From Fratercula arctica (lineage: Eukaryota; Chordata; Aves; Charadriiformes; Alcidae), in the NCBI GenBank assembly GCA_947846985.1, contig CANTUZ010000026.1:55782730-55846729 (forward strand): 64,000 nt of DNA, in the 5' to 3' direction. The notes beneath the pieces were generated by a model, which was not told where the DNA came from, ran no database searches, and saw only the letters and a program-made list of their open reading frames with translations. The position numbers and the translations under genes were made by a program. This document shows positions 1-10,200 of the stretch, in pieces. Numbering within the stretch: the stretch's first letter is position 1; every line of letters begins with the position of its first letter.

Positions 1-689
1 CTGATACGACTTCAGATACATACAGTGAGCATTGTTTTGTGTAAATAATAAGAAATTACCTACAAAAGAAATTTGAACATTATAATTTAGCTAAACTCAT
101 AACCAGTGCTTTTTTTTCAGCATCCAAATGATAAGTAAACAAATATTTTCTTACCAACTTTTTGATTTTATATTTTGATTTGTGTCCTGTATTCAGTTGG
201 ATGCTTTCTACCTCTGTGTATCATTCATAGGAAGGTTGCATGGATGATCTGAGTATGTTCATTTTATCCAAGCAGGTGTTCTCTTGAAGCTCCACACCCA
301 TGGTGTCTGACTGGTGACTGCATGCCTAGACATACAACTGAAGACTCCTTTCTGTCTCCTGGATGTCCCAGGTCTCCTGTTCTCTAGTACCTCAACTTTG
401 CTGCTATCTTTGAGCACGTGACTGAAAGGGAATTGGATATTGTATCTTGGAACACAGTATGTTTGCTGACTGTATTGAGGGTTAATTGTTAAAAGAGAAA
501 GAAATCAGTTATGCTCTGCTAGTTTATATGCTTAAAAGGACCATAAGCAGCAAGACGTAGAGCAAGGAAACTACTAATCTGTTGAAACGACTCTTTCAGT
601 GTAACAGAAGAAGCTTAGTGATGTTTTGTGTACTCCTAAATACAATACATTCAGTATACAGCAAACATTTGATATATCTGAGGATAGAG
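1..689. other. AT-rich sequence, no gene seen
   Basis: No open frame with coding character, no splice-flanked exon and no recognisable repeat was seen before the CR1 element that starts near 690. Confidence 0.5.
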
Positions 690-1325
690 TGAATTCTCAG
701 CAAGTTTGCTGATGACACAAAGCTGGGAGGGGTGGCTGACACAGCAGAAGGCTGTGCCACCATATAGCGAGACCTGGACAGGCCAGAGAGTTGGGCAGAG
801 AGAAACTTTATGAACTTCAACGAGGGCAAGTGTAGGGTGCTGCACCTGGGGAGGAATAACCCCATGCAGCAGTACAGGTTGGGGGCTGACCTGCTGGAGA
901 GCAGCTCGGTGGAAAGAGACCTGGGAGTCCTGGTGGACAACAGGATGACCATGAGCCAGCAAAGTGCCCTTGTGGCCGAGAAGGCCAATGGCATCCTGGG
1001 GTGCATCAAGAAGAGTGTGGCCAGCAGGTCGAGGGAGGTCATTCTCCCCCTCTCCTCTGCCTTGGTGAGGCTGCTCCTGGAGTACTGTGTCCAGTTCTGG
1101 GCTCCCTGGTTCAAGAAGGACAGGGAACTGCTGGAGAGGGTACAGCAAAGGGCTACCAAGATGATGAGGGGACTGGAACACCTCTCTTATGAAGAAAGGC
1201 TGAGGGATTTGGGTCTCTTCAGTCTGGAAAAAACACAACTGAGGGGGGGACCTTATCAATGCTTATAAATACTTAAAGGGTGGGTGTCAGGAGGATGGGG
1301 CCAGGCTCTTTTCAGTGGTGCCTAG
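690..1325 (+). mobile_element. CR1 LINE fragment, 3' part of ORF2
   Basis: The plus strand encodes the C-terminal part of a CR1 reverse transcriptase. It starts just before the FADDTKLGG catalytic-site motif (near 700) and runs through blocks typical of CR1 such as [26 protein letters not shown] and [10 protein letters not shown]. An in-frame TAG at 765-767 and a disrupted frame after about 1250 show it is dead. The similarity fades near 1325, before the 3' tail. It is truncated at both ends and has no role as a host gene. Confidence 0.93.
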
Positions 1326-1432
1326 TGCTTGGAGGACATAATTATGGGCTGGTCTTATGGTACACTGGCACTTTACAGAAAGATTGGACAATCATCCTGA
1401 TTGGGGGAAAATATTAAGAAGCTGTAAAGGAG

Positions 1433-1870
1433 ATCCCCTCTGCTCAGCACCCATCAGGCCTCATCAAGCACTAGGTCCCATTTGGGGTCCTGGGCAGGAG
1501 GGAGGCCAAGAAACCAGAAGGGAGGCTCAGTGGAGGCAAGGAAGGGTCTGTGGGGCTGAGGCTGGTTCAGCATGGAGCAGAGAGGGTGTTGGGGCACCTC
1601 ATAGCACACCCCGGTGCCTATGGGGAAGGCATCAAGGGGATGGAGACAGGCGCTTGGCAGCACTGCCTGGTGGGAGGGTGAGAGACGGTGGCATCTCCTG
1701 AAAGTGGAGAGGTTCAGGCTGGAGATAAGGAATGAACCCCCAAATCCCTGTGAGGATCATGAAGCACTGGAGAGGGTAACCCCGAGAGGAGGTGGGATCC
1801 CAGAGCCTGGAGGTCTTCAAGACCTGAGTGTCCCAAGCCAGAGCACAACTGTCACAAGCCCGTGAGGGGA
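1433..1870. repeat. Orphan copy A of the TOPORS-unit flank
   Basis: This block matches 5588-5999 (copy B) and 15780-16145 (copy C), the sequences that lie upstream of genes b and b'. Shared landmarks are CAGCACCCATCAGG, GGCTGGTTCAGCATGGAGCA and GGTGCCTATGGGG. No RING gene lies next to it, so it is probably what remains of a further, largely lost copy of the unit. Its right-hand part (about 1700-1870, 'gaggttcaggctggagat' onward) resembles the 3' region of a CR1 element in plus orientation, so part of this repeat is CR1-derived. Confidence 0.8.
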
Positions 1871-2017
1871 TGCTCACTCAAGTCCCAGAAGATATGCATT
1901 GCCAGTGGGAAACGGAGCAAAGGTTTCTAAAGGTGCAACATCTTCCCTAAGCTGCCATGTCAAAAACCCACTTTCCTGTTTCCCTTGGTTGAGCAGCTTT
2001 TACAAGCACTGATTAAA

Positions 2018-2072
2018 ATGCAATGGAATGCAATGGAATGGAATGGAATGCAATGGAATGGAATGGAGTAGT
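2018..2072. repeat. GGAAT/GCAAT microsatellite
   Basis: About ten imperfect 5-bp units alternate between AATGG and AATGC. It abuts the 3' end of the antisense CR1 at 2073-2260. CR1 elements normally end in a short tandem repeat, so this is probably an expanded and mutated CR1 tail. Confidence 0.8.
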
Positions 2073-2260
2073 TCGCGTTGGCACGGACCTGGAGGAATCA
2101 TGTAGTCCAACTACCTGACCACTCCACGGCTGACCAAAATTAAGGCCTAACATTAAGGGCACTGTCCAAATGCCTCTTTGTAAGGCTTTGAGAGGCTTGG
2201 GGCACGGGCCACCTCTCTAGGAAGCCTGTTCCAGGGTTTGACCACCCAGGCAAGGGTGGG
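2073..2260 (-). mobile_element. Degenerate CR1 3' end
   Basis: The block has the antisense CR1 3'-end layout: a 'gtagtccaactacctg' region, then 'ccacctctctaggaagcctgttccagggtttgacc', which corresponds to the CR1 stretch about losing or keeping 'cctgttccagtgtttgaccaccc'. Only the part from 2124 onward recurs in unit 2 (12287-12423), so the left edge of the segmental duplication falls inside this element. Confidence 0.7.
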
Positions 2261-2361
2261 CATAGCCCCAGGAAAAGGGCTAGAAAGTAACACGGGTGGG
2301 GATAGCAACGCCACCTGCACGGTTAGTGACACACCAAGACATTTTCTGCAGTCTTAAGGCC

Positions 2362-2367
2362 TTTATT
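2362..2367 (-). terminator. Poly(A) signal of gene a
   Basis: The plus strand reads TTTATT, so the minus strand reads AATAAA. It lies 110 bp past the TAG stop of gene a at 2477 and is kept in unit 2 at 12525-12530. No such hexamer occurs between the stop of b and the start of a, so it may serve transcripts of both genes. Confidence 0.7.
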
Positions 2368-2476
2368 TGCTTTTACAGCCTGCTCATTAGACTCAGAGGG
2401 CCAGGGGCCCTTGAGGGCCAGCGCATGCCCCAGCTGCTGGCCCGGCGCTGGTTTCGGCAGTGCCTGGGGCGTTCTC

Positions 2477-3748
2477 CTAGTGCCTCCCGTGGGGTGGCCT
2501 CTTCTTGGCTGGAGAAGAGGCCTCGGGGCTGCCGTGCCTTCTCTTCGGGGCATGCCGTGGCCCCCCAGAGGAGCGTTCGCTGCCGCCGCTGGAAGTAGAT
2601 GGAGTTGCGGCGGCATCCTGGGGTTCCTGCTGGGGCTCCTCTTGATCCCCGGGGACAGGAACGGGGGCAGAAAGAGGGCTGGTGGCATCCCCATGAAGGG
2701 CAGCTGCTGACGTGCCGGGGAGGTCATCCATGCTGGTTGCTTCCACGCTGTCGGAGTGGGTCAGGCCAGCAGTAGGAGACCTTTCTTGGGAGGGAGCAGG
2801 GACGGGGGCAGCTGTGGGGCTCTCCTCCCGCTGCCTCGCAGCACGGCCGTTGTCCAGGGCCAGCAGACGGCGGGCCTCCCCGCTGCACCATTGCACGGCA
2901 ACGTCAATAAGCCGTCGGACAAATGTTGCCGTGCGGTTTTGGAGGCAGGTTTCCATCAGCTGGACCATCATGTCTTCATCCAGCCCAAAAAAGGCCAGGA
3001 AGGGCATGAGAATGTCCTCCAATATGTCTGCCCGTGAACGCCGGCTCCCAAACATGCGTCGCAGCTCCTGACGCACCCAGGTCCGAATGGGCAGGAGGAG
3101 GGCTGGGTGGTCCTGGAAGAGGGATGCCCAGGTGCTGGGCGGGAGTCCGCCCAGAGGAGCCCCGGGCACCACTGCCACAGGCTGTTGTTCCCTCGCTGCG
3201 CGGCTGTGAGCAGCTGGATGTGCAGGAGCTCCTCCTGCCTGGTGGGCGACGACAGGTGACGCCGCAGGTGCTGTGACGACGTGCTCCTGGAAGTCGTCGT
3301 CCGTCCGCACCGAGTGCAAGATGGAGCAGATCCTCCTCTTGCAGAGGGGGCACTCGGGCTTGGTCTCAACTCAGCGCAGGATGCAGGGGTAGCAGAACTG
3401 GTGGAGGCATGGGAGCACATAGCTGGCCTCCTCCCAGCTGCCCAGCCAGATGGGACAGCGGTTCTCCAGCTCGGTGGCCATGCTCTCCACGCTCTGCGGT
3501 GGGCTGGGCGGAGCTGAAGATGTTAAATTGCTCCCGCTCCCTGGCGCAGCAGCAGCCGGTGTCACACTAGAAAAGGAAGAGAGGCCACAGTCATTTGCTG
3601 GCTCCGGGCAGGGGTGGCAGAAATGCCCAGGTCCCTCAAGAAGGCAAGCCTCCCAGGTGCCCAGGCTGAGCTTTCCCCTCCCAGCTCACCTCTGCTGCTG
3701 CGAGCACGCCTCCTGGGTGCCCCGGCTTCCTGGACCTGGCAGGGCCAT
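2477..3748 (-). pseudogene. TOPORS-like RING gene a, nonsense in RING
   Basis: Second of the two tandem genes of unit 1, homologous to the E3 ubiquitin/SUMO ligase TOPORS, which acts in the nucleus. Exon 1 can run from an ATG at 3748 to 3690 (donor GTGAGC); the intron is 3689-3567 (acceptor TTTTCTAG); exon 2 is 3566-2477. Exon 2 keeps one frame throughout except for a TGA at 3371-3373, where a' and b have the RING tryptophan TGG. The second RING cysteine is Trp (CPIWLGSW). After the RING comes the TOPORS hallmark SILHSVRTDDDFQEHV. A central block follows (FQDHPALLLPIRTWVRQEL) that matches the conserved PWL-x-REL region of TOPORS, and then a Ser/Pro-rich tail ending in a basic APKRRHGSPEASSPAKKR stretch. 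Reading could restart downstream of the TGA, but the RING would be lost. It is probably a pseudogene. Confidence 0.85.
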
Positions 3749-3787
3749 GGCAAATCCTCCAGTGGCCCCTGAGGCACCCTCCCAGGT

Positions 3788-5164
3788 TCACTGGTGGCGG
3801 GGTGGCTTCCTGGGGGGCTGGGAAGGGTCCTCAGGGCTGCCGGCCCTCCTCTTCGGGGCTCGCCGGGGCCCCTCAGGGGAGCGGTCCCTGCCCTGGCTGT
3901 GCCTGGAGGGCCCTGGCACAGCCTCCTCCGGCTCCCCTTCGTGCTCCCCACGGCTGGGAGCAGCGGTGGAGGGGGAGCTCGTGGGACCCCCGTGGGGAGC
4001 TGGGCTGGGAGCAGGAGACTCCCCTCGGGAGGCAGCGGGGACGGGGGCAGCCGCGGCACTGTCCTCCCGCCCCCCGGCAGCACGGGTGACCCCCAGGCCC
4101 ATGCGACGTGGGGCCAGCCCACTGCACCGGCGCACGACGGCCTCAATCAGCCGGCTGACAAAGGCCCTCGTGCGCCAGCCCAGGGAGGCCTGCAGCCGCT
4201 GGGCCAGAGCCTCCTCATCCAGCCCAAGGTGTCGCAGGCTGGACGTGATGAGGCTCTGCACTGCTGCTGCCTCCTGGGCGTCCTCCAAGAGCTGCCCTAG
4301 CTCCTGCTGCAGCCAGGGCAGCAGGGGCTGGAGGGCAGCCGGGTAGCGGCGGAAGAGGAGGGCATGGAAGCCCCCCTCTGGAGCCCAGGGCAGCGGCGAC
4401 GCAGCTGCAGGCCGGGGTGCTGCCGGGGGACGGGGGCGGTGGGCGGCTGCCTGTCCCAAAGCTCCTCCTCCCTGGTGGCGGACGACGACTGATGGAGCCA
4501 CAGGAGGTGAGATGACATGTTCCTGGTAGTCGTCGTCCGCCCGCACCGAGTGCAAGATGGAACTCACCCTCCTTTTACAGAGGGGGCACTCGGGCTTGCT
4601 CTCAGCCCACCGCAGGATACAGGTGTAACAGAACTGGTGGAGGCATGGGAGCACATAGCTGGGCTCCTCCCAGCTGCCCAGGCAGATGGGACAGCGGTCC
4701 TCCAGCTCGGTGGCCATGCTCTCCACGCTCTGCGGTGGGCTGGGGGGAGCCGAGGGTGTTAAGTTGCTCCCGCTCCCTGGCGCTGCAGCAGCCGGTGTCC
4801 CGCTAGAAAAGGAAGAGAGGCCACAGTCATTTGCTGGCTCCAGGCAGGGGTGGCAGAAATGCCCAGGTCCCTCAAGAAGGCAAGCCTCCCAGGTGCCCAG
4901 GCTGAGCTTTCCCCTCCCAGCTCACCTCCGCTGCTGCGAGCGCGCCTCCTGGGTGTCCTGGCTTCCTGGACCTGGCGGGGCCAGGGCAAGTCCTCGAGTG
5001 GCTCTGGGCTCACGCAGGTAAGGCACCAGCACCAGGCTTCCCTCAGCACTCCAGCCTCGCAACCTTGCTCGGCTGGAGTGTGGGCACAAACCGGCTGGGT
5101 GGGACTTGGTGCCCGCATATAAGCAGCGAGGGGCACCTGGTGACATTCCATCGCTAGCTGCCAT
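3788..5164 (-). CDS. TOPORS-like RING-finger E3 ligase, gene b (intact)
   Basis: Exon 1 is 5164-4926, the intron 4925-4803 (123 bp, GTGAGC...TTTTCTAG) and exon 2 4802-3788. Joined phase 2 to 1, they give 417 aa. A complete C3HC4 RING lies at C117, C120, C133, H135, C138, C141, C152 and C155, followed by SILHSVRADDDYQEHV as in TOPORS. Residues about 225-315 (FRRYPAALQPLLPWLQQEL onward) match the conserved helical region of TOPORS. The tail is Pro/Ser/Glu-rich and ends in the basic APKRRAGSPEDPSQPPRKP. The family ligates ubiquitin, and TOPORS also SUMO, to nuclear substrates. This protein is less than half the length of vertebrate TOPORS and lacks its long RS-rich tail. Start choice is uncertain: ATG at 5164 gives the longest frame, but a first exon that is partly UTR with initiation at Met109 (4717) is equally possible. 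It is the only one of four copies without a lesion. Confidence 0.85.
5116..5125. promoter_or_regulatory. TATA-like element near gene b start
   Basis: The plus strand reads GCATATAAGC, so the minus strand reads GCTTATATGC. It is kept in unit 2 (about 15280-15289). It lies inside the longest frame of exon 1. If it directs minus-strand transcription, the transcript would start near 5085 and the protein would have to start at Met109 in exon 2. The better TATA match (ATATAAG) is in the plus orientation, so the direction is open. Confidence 0.3.
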
Positions 5165-5587
5165 CACAGTTCACCCCTCGGTGATGTCAGAACCCATTGC
5201 TCAGGGACATCGCAGCGGGCCATCTTCCCCTGTAATGCTCACCCCAGCAGTGCTGTGGCCAGAGCACACATGTCTGGGGCTACTGCAGCACCACTGCCCA
5301 CTCCATCCATTGCCCCATCTCTTGTCTCGTGCTCGGCATCAGTGTTTCACACCAGTCACCAAGGCCTCAGCCATGTCTTCCCGGGGACCCCTCAGCTCAC
5401 TCTGGCTGTGGCAGACATCTCCAGGCACATGTGGTGCGAGGGTTCATTGGATGACGCCTCGTGCCTCCCTGGGAGGCTGCAGGACAAAGTCCCACAAGCT
5501 CTCCCCACACCCCAGCACTGCTGGCCAGCCCTCTGGGCTCCCCTGATTCCTCCCATGGTAGGGCACCGGCAGCACTTGACTCATAAG
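5165..5587. other. Upstream region of gene b
   Basis: GC-rich DNA kept almost unchanged in unit 2 (15329-15751). It is the likely 5'-flanking region of genes b and b'. Long frames occur on both strands, as expected from base composition, and none looks like a known protein. Confidence 0.45.
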
Positions 5588-5999
5588 AGTGGTCCCCTGT
5601 GCTCAGCACCCATCAGGCCTCATCAAGCACTAGGTCCCATTTAGGGTCCTGGGTAGGAGGGAGGCTGAGAAACCAGAGGGGAGGCTCAGCGGAGGCAGGG
5701 AGGGTCTGTGGGGCTGAGGCTGGTTCAGCATGGAGCAGAGAAACCTTTGGCTCACCCAGGTGCCTATGGGGAAGGCATCAAGGGGATGGGGACAGGCGCT
5801 TGGCAGCACTGCCTGGTGGGAGGGTGAGAGACGGTGGCATCTCCTGGAACTGGAGAGGTTCAGGCTGGAGATAAAGGATCAACCACCAAATCCCTGTGAG
5901 GATCATGAAGCACTGGAGAGGGTTGCCCAGTGAGGGGGTGAGGTCCCTGGGCCTGGAGGTCAGCCTTCAAAACCTCAGTGGCCCCAACCCAGAGCATAC
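5588..5999. repeat. Flank repeat copy B
   Basis: Matches copies A (1433-1870) and C (15780-16145). Positions about 5835-5990 look like an old CR1 3' region in plus orientation ('gaggttcaggctggagat', then 'ggttgcccagtgagggggtgaggtccctgg'). B lacks the 'gttggggcacctcatag' segment present in A and C. Confidence 0.75.
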
Positions 6000-7243
6000 A
6001 GGTGGAAATACACATTTAGCTGCTTTCAAATAGGTGGATATGAATGACAGCATGCGTGTGAATGGGTGAAAAAATCAATTTTATTTTGAGATAAAAATCT
6101 CCCTCCCCTCCTTGCTTTGAACTTTGCAGCACCACTGAGATTCGTTGATACCGTTTGCAACGGGGGGTTGGGGCTGGAATGCCCAGAATGCCCGGGAGAC
6201 CCTCACAGGCTCCACCTGGAGACCAATGGTGCAACGTGATCTAAACAATTAAAGCATAAGATTACTTATCGTGTTGCATGGTCTTTCTCCTTGCTCACGT
6301 AGGATTTCTGGGGGAGGCAGATTGCCGTTCAGGGGTTAAAGTCATTGGTATTTTGATCCTATGGTTATCACACGGTGTGCAACTTGGCCACACAGCAGCC
6401 AAGAAAGATGAGAAAACCAAGCAAACAAAGGAGAGGCCAAAGAAGTACCACATCGTTTTAATGACCACTCTTGCCCACTTTCGCCACCGGTATCTAGTAA
6501 GCAAAGCAAAAAATCCCCAACAAGTCAGGCATTCTTGCCAAAATCAAAGGACTGCCTTAGACCTCATGAGAGGAAAGCAGCTCAGCAGAAGTGATACACA
6601 GAAGGGCAGATCTTAAGTCACAGTGGCTTTGGTGGCCCCGTGAGCTGAGAGGAAAAGCTACTCAAGCCTTCTGTTGGTTTGGGTTTTTTTTTATCTTTAA
6701 TTCACCATTACTCCCCTGAAGTAGTGTTGTCCTTGGCACTGGGCTAAGAGTTTGTTCCCAGAGGACTTAGGAACTCCTTTCCCATTCCTTCTTAACCCTC
6801 ACTTCCTTGGAAGCACCTGTTTCTCTACAGGGTGTTGGCTTCCACCTTAATTCATGGCTGCTTGAGCGTGCCTTGTGGCAGCTCCCCTGAAAGCAGGCAG
6901 AAGGAGTATTAAGCACCAGGACTTGGTCTCCTGGCATTTCACCTGATGCCACCGTGAGAACAGAATTGCATTCTGGTTTTGCCCTTTTCCTTCCCTGAGG
7001 ACAGATGTCAGGTTTTGCACGGCACAGTGCAAACATACAAAAGAAAGCACCGTGGAAGTGTAAAAGTCAAATTTATTCTTGATCTTGATCCTTCCCTGGA
7101 CATCTCCTGAATGGATAGGGAACCCGAGACAAGCAGCACTTTGCCATTCAACTGAGCAGATGTTGGGGACTTCCACCGGAAGGCAGCTGCTCTCGTGCAA
7201 TTCAGAGCCCCCTCAGGTTCAAGTCTGTGCAGACAGAGCTGGA
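6000..7243. other. Shared non-coding tail of unit 1
   Basis: Collinear with 16482-17203, but about 503 bp (6472-6974) are missing from unit 2 and several smaller indels separate the two. No protein-like frame is shared by the copies, so this is probably non-coding. Confidence 0.6.
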
Positions 7244-10200
7244 AAACGTTTTGACCCTGCCCTGAGCCAGTGCTCAGCGACCTGTTGTCAACATGGTGTC
7301 ATATGAAATGCCAAGAGGCCAAGTCTTGGTCTTCAAGACTGTTCCTCTCTGGGTTTGGGGAACTGCCGCAAGGCACCTGATGTGCCAGCAAGTTATCTGG
7401 GCCCCATGAAACCCTGGTGAGGGTGAATTTTGGCCTCTGAGTTGCTTCAAATATCCAGTAGTGGTCAGAGCTTCCGAAGTTCTGAAGTTCAAAAATGAAA
7501 ACTCAGGAAGCTAATGTGTCCTTGAAGAATAGGACGTGCAGTCAAATCGCATGGCATATCTTTCAGGAATGGCCCGGGGAAACACTGACACTTTCTTCTT
7601 CCCATCTCCCCTAGCAGCTATTGCTGGAATAGTTCATGGAATATTGTAGACTGCCATGTGTATTCTACATATACGTTCTGTAATTTCAGGTCTCAATATT
7701 CCAGTGTAGGCTAGAAGCCTATCGGCCACAAAACACCTTTTTCACGGGTTTGCAACTGATCCTTCTAACGCGACGTACAAGACCTTCTTAAGTGACCACT
7801 TGATAAAATGTAGCTGGGTGCAAGGTAATATTTGTTCCTTGTAGGTCATATTAATAAATGAGTGTGGCATTTGCTGGAAGGGGTTCAAACCGTGCCGCTT
7901 AGGTTGGCTCCTTTGCAAGTGAGCTTTTATACCACGCCGACTCTAAAAATTCTCGGATGTGAATTCCGCTCTCACTCACAACAGGGCACCTAAGGGCAGA
8001 ATGGAGCATGTCGCTCACAATGTTCCTTTCCAAAAACCTCCCTTTTTCCCTGTTTTATTTTTTCCAGTGGGAAGAGTTTTGCTTACGCTTACATTTATAA
8101 GACACAATGAAGAAATATGCACATTAATAGCAGGTCATCTGATTTTATACATTCTGCACAAAAAATGCACTGAGTTTCACAGGTATTAAAATGGGACACA
8201 ATTTCTATAATTTAAATCTTTATTATGTAAATGTATTTTACGGTTCGATTTTTTACAATACAATTCTGCAAATACCAATAAATTGTTTCAGTACCAAACC
8301 ATTTTTGTTGTTTGTAAACTGATTGTATTTTAAAGTGTTCTGTACCACAAGCATTTTACAATGCATTTGAAGCAATTACGGCACTCTGAAGCATTCTGTC
8401 ACTGGTAAAACTGTGTCAAAATGGAATTTGCATCCATGCTAGTCCACCGTGGTGGAGAGAAAGCAGGAATTTCCCTAAATGGTGACTTCTTTTTTCCTTT
8501 TTGCCGCATGTAAAAGCTGAGTGGAGCTGTGGGTTTTCCCAGGGTGGGAGCATAAGGGTGACTTCCTCAGTTCTCTCCATGGGATTGCCGACGAATCAAA
8601 AAAAGGAAAGCATGAACAAGAGCACTTCTCATCCACGCAGCAGAAGCTGCAGGGCACGCGAGAAGGATTAGGCCTCCTCTTGTGAAAGGGTAAAGCTATT
8701 GCCCAGACTTTTAGCTGGGCACATGCTCGATGAAGGCTAAGATCCTTCTGTGCCAGTCTTCTTTGTCACAGGTCTGAAGAGCAATCCGTTTTCCCTAGTG
8801 CGTGGTGGTTCGCAGCTGGGAGAATGTTGCATGTCATTCCGGTGTGAAATGCTCTGTAAGGAAGTTATCACAGAAACAGTCAAACCAATCAGACAAATGG
8901 TTCACCGTGTACAAATTGCTCTATGACTGCATCTTATTTTTGAAGCTTTTTCTGCTTGTAGGTCTGCAAAATGCCTCCCCTGGTGGCTAGTGTGAAACTC
9001 ATTGTCTGCACTTCAAGATGGCATACTTCTCCAAGACGAGCACAGAAGACACCAGAAAGGAGTGGGTGACAGTTGCCAGCAGAGAATATCTAGGAAAGAG
9101 CATGAGAAAAAGGGAAGCACATGGTGATATTTTTGCAGCACGCTCGCTCAGGAGTTCGCAGCTCAGAGACTTCCTGAACGTGTCTTGACGTTTGATAGCG
9201 CTCCAACGTGCTTTTCTTTCTGGGCTTGGATTCCTTGTTTTTGAGCATTTGAAAAGCTTAGGATGCGCAAAACCGGGCAGCAAGAAGTTCCATTGCATCA
9301 TTAGAGGAGCCCCTCCTCCTGGTTACTTTAAGTCATCTTTCTACTGCTGGCATTTCACGCCGCCTTTCTTCTCATTACACTCTTATCCTAAAAGGTACAG
9401 ACACAGGGCCTGCGGCTTTTATTCAGGCTGTCCATGTCTCTTGCTTTGGTGTGGGTCGCTGTATTTGCCGCTCAGAAATTCCAGAGGTTCCCCACTGAAC
9501 AACCGCTGGAGAAGGTTCATCCCTTTGCCAAGCCACATCTCGAGTCCGCTTATTCTTTTTGCAGATCTCTTTGCTTTCCTTGCAAGTGCAGCTACCCCTA
9601 GATCAAATGTCATCAGAAGAGGGCAGCATTTCATTGATTTTGACAGTTTCCCAACTTTGAGTCCTCTCAAAAGGGAGTGGTGCAGCTTGCGGGGCCCTCC
9701 GAACATTCTCTGACGAGGGTTTGCATTTCAGCTCTGCACACCGTTTCGCTTCCAGAGCACGACCTAAGCACTTTTACAAGTAAGGAACAACCTTTTCCTT
9801 CAGCTGATTAAAAATCATAGCTTCCACCGCAACACCTCAAGATTATCAGAAAGATAATATCCTGGAGGATATTTCACTATTCTACGCAGTTGCATAGAAA
9901 TGCATCTAATTTATAAACCTGCAAATTTTGGGGCTGTAAAACGTCTCACCTGAGGGCTGATGATCTACTGGTTTTTTGCAAGTCAAGGAGCTGTACTTCA
10001 GCAAAGATAGGTATGGGACGATGCAAAAGGTTGTAATACCCTGGAACTGACTCTTCCAATATGCTTGCAGTTAGAATTACTCTCAGTCGGAAAATGCCAT
10101 TTCACCCTGGACCCCAAAAATAGGCACGTATGTTGTGTGCACACATCTCTGCAAATATGTCTACAGTCCTACGTCCGTTTGGAGCTACACTGGTTCAAAG

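Larger units (their letters stand above)
2124..7243. repeat. Segmental duplication unit 1
   Basis: This is collinear and nearly identical with 12287-17203. The offset is 10163 bp up to the poly-C tract in gene b' and 10164 bp just after it. It carries genes a and b on the minus strand, their upstream DNA, copy B of the flank repeat and 1.2 kb of shared non-coding sequence. Similarity starts at 'ccacggctgacc' and stops after 'gtgcagacagagct'. The order in both units, left to right, is poly(A) signal, a, b, upstream DNA, non-coding tail. Confidence 0.95.

Noticed and set aside
2296..2710. Plus-strand frames of 99-100 codons over the a and a' tails
   Set aside because: They are antisense shadows of the GC-rich 3' coding part of genes a and a', and are duplicated only because the unit is duplicated.
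3450..4346. 298-codon plus-strand frame (and its copy at 13613-14509)
   Set aside because: It lies antisense to the RING exon, intron and neighbouring gene tail. Its length comes from GC content and the low-stop opposite strand of Pro/Ser/Arg-rich coding sequence.
7875..7895. Possible tRNA B box (GGTTCAAACC)
   Set aside because: No matching A box or cloverleaf could be folded around it.
9192..9713. 173-codon plus frame with a 95-codon minus frame over it
   Set aside because: Two opposing frames, no ATG context, splice or domain evidence, and not conserved in the duplicate unit because this is spacer.
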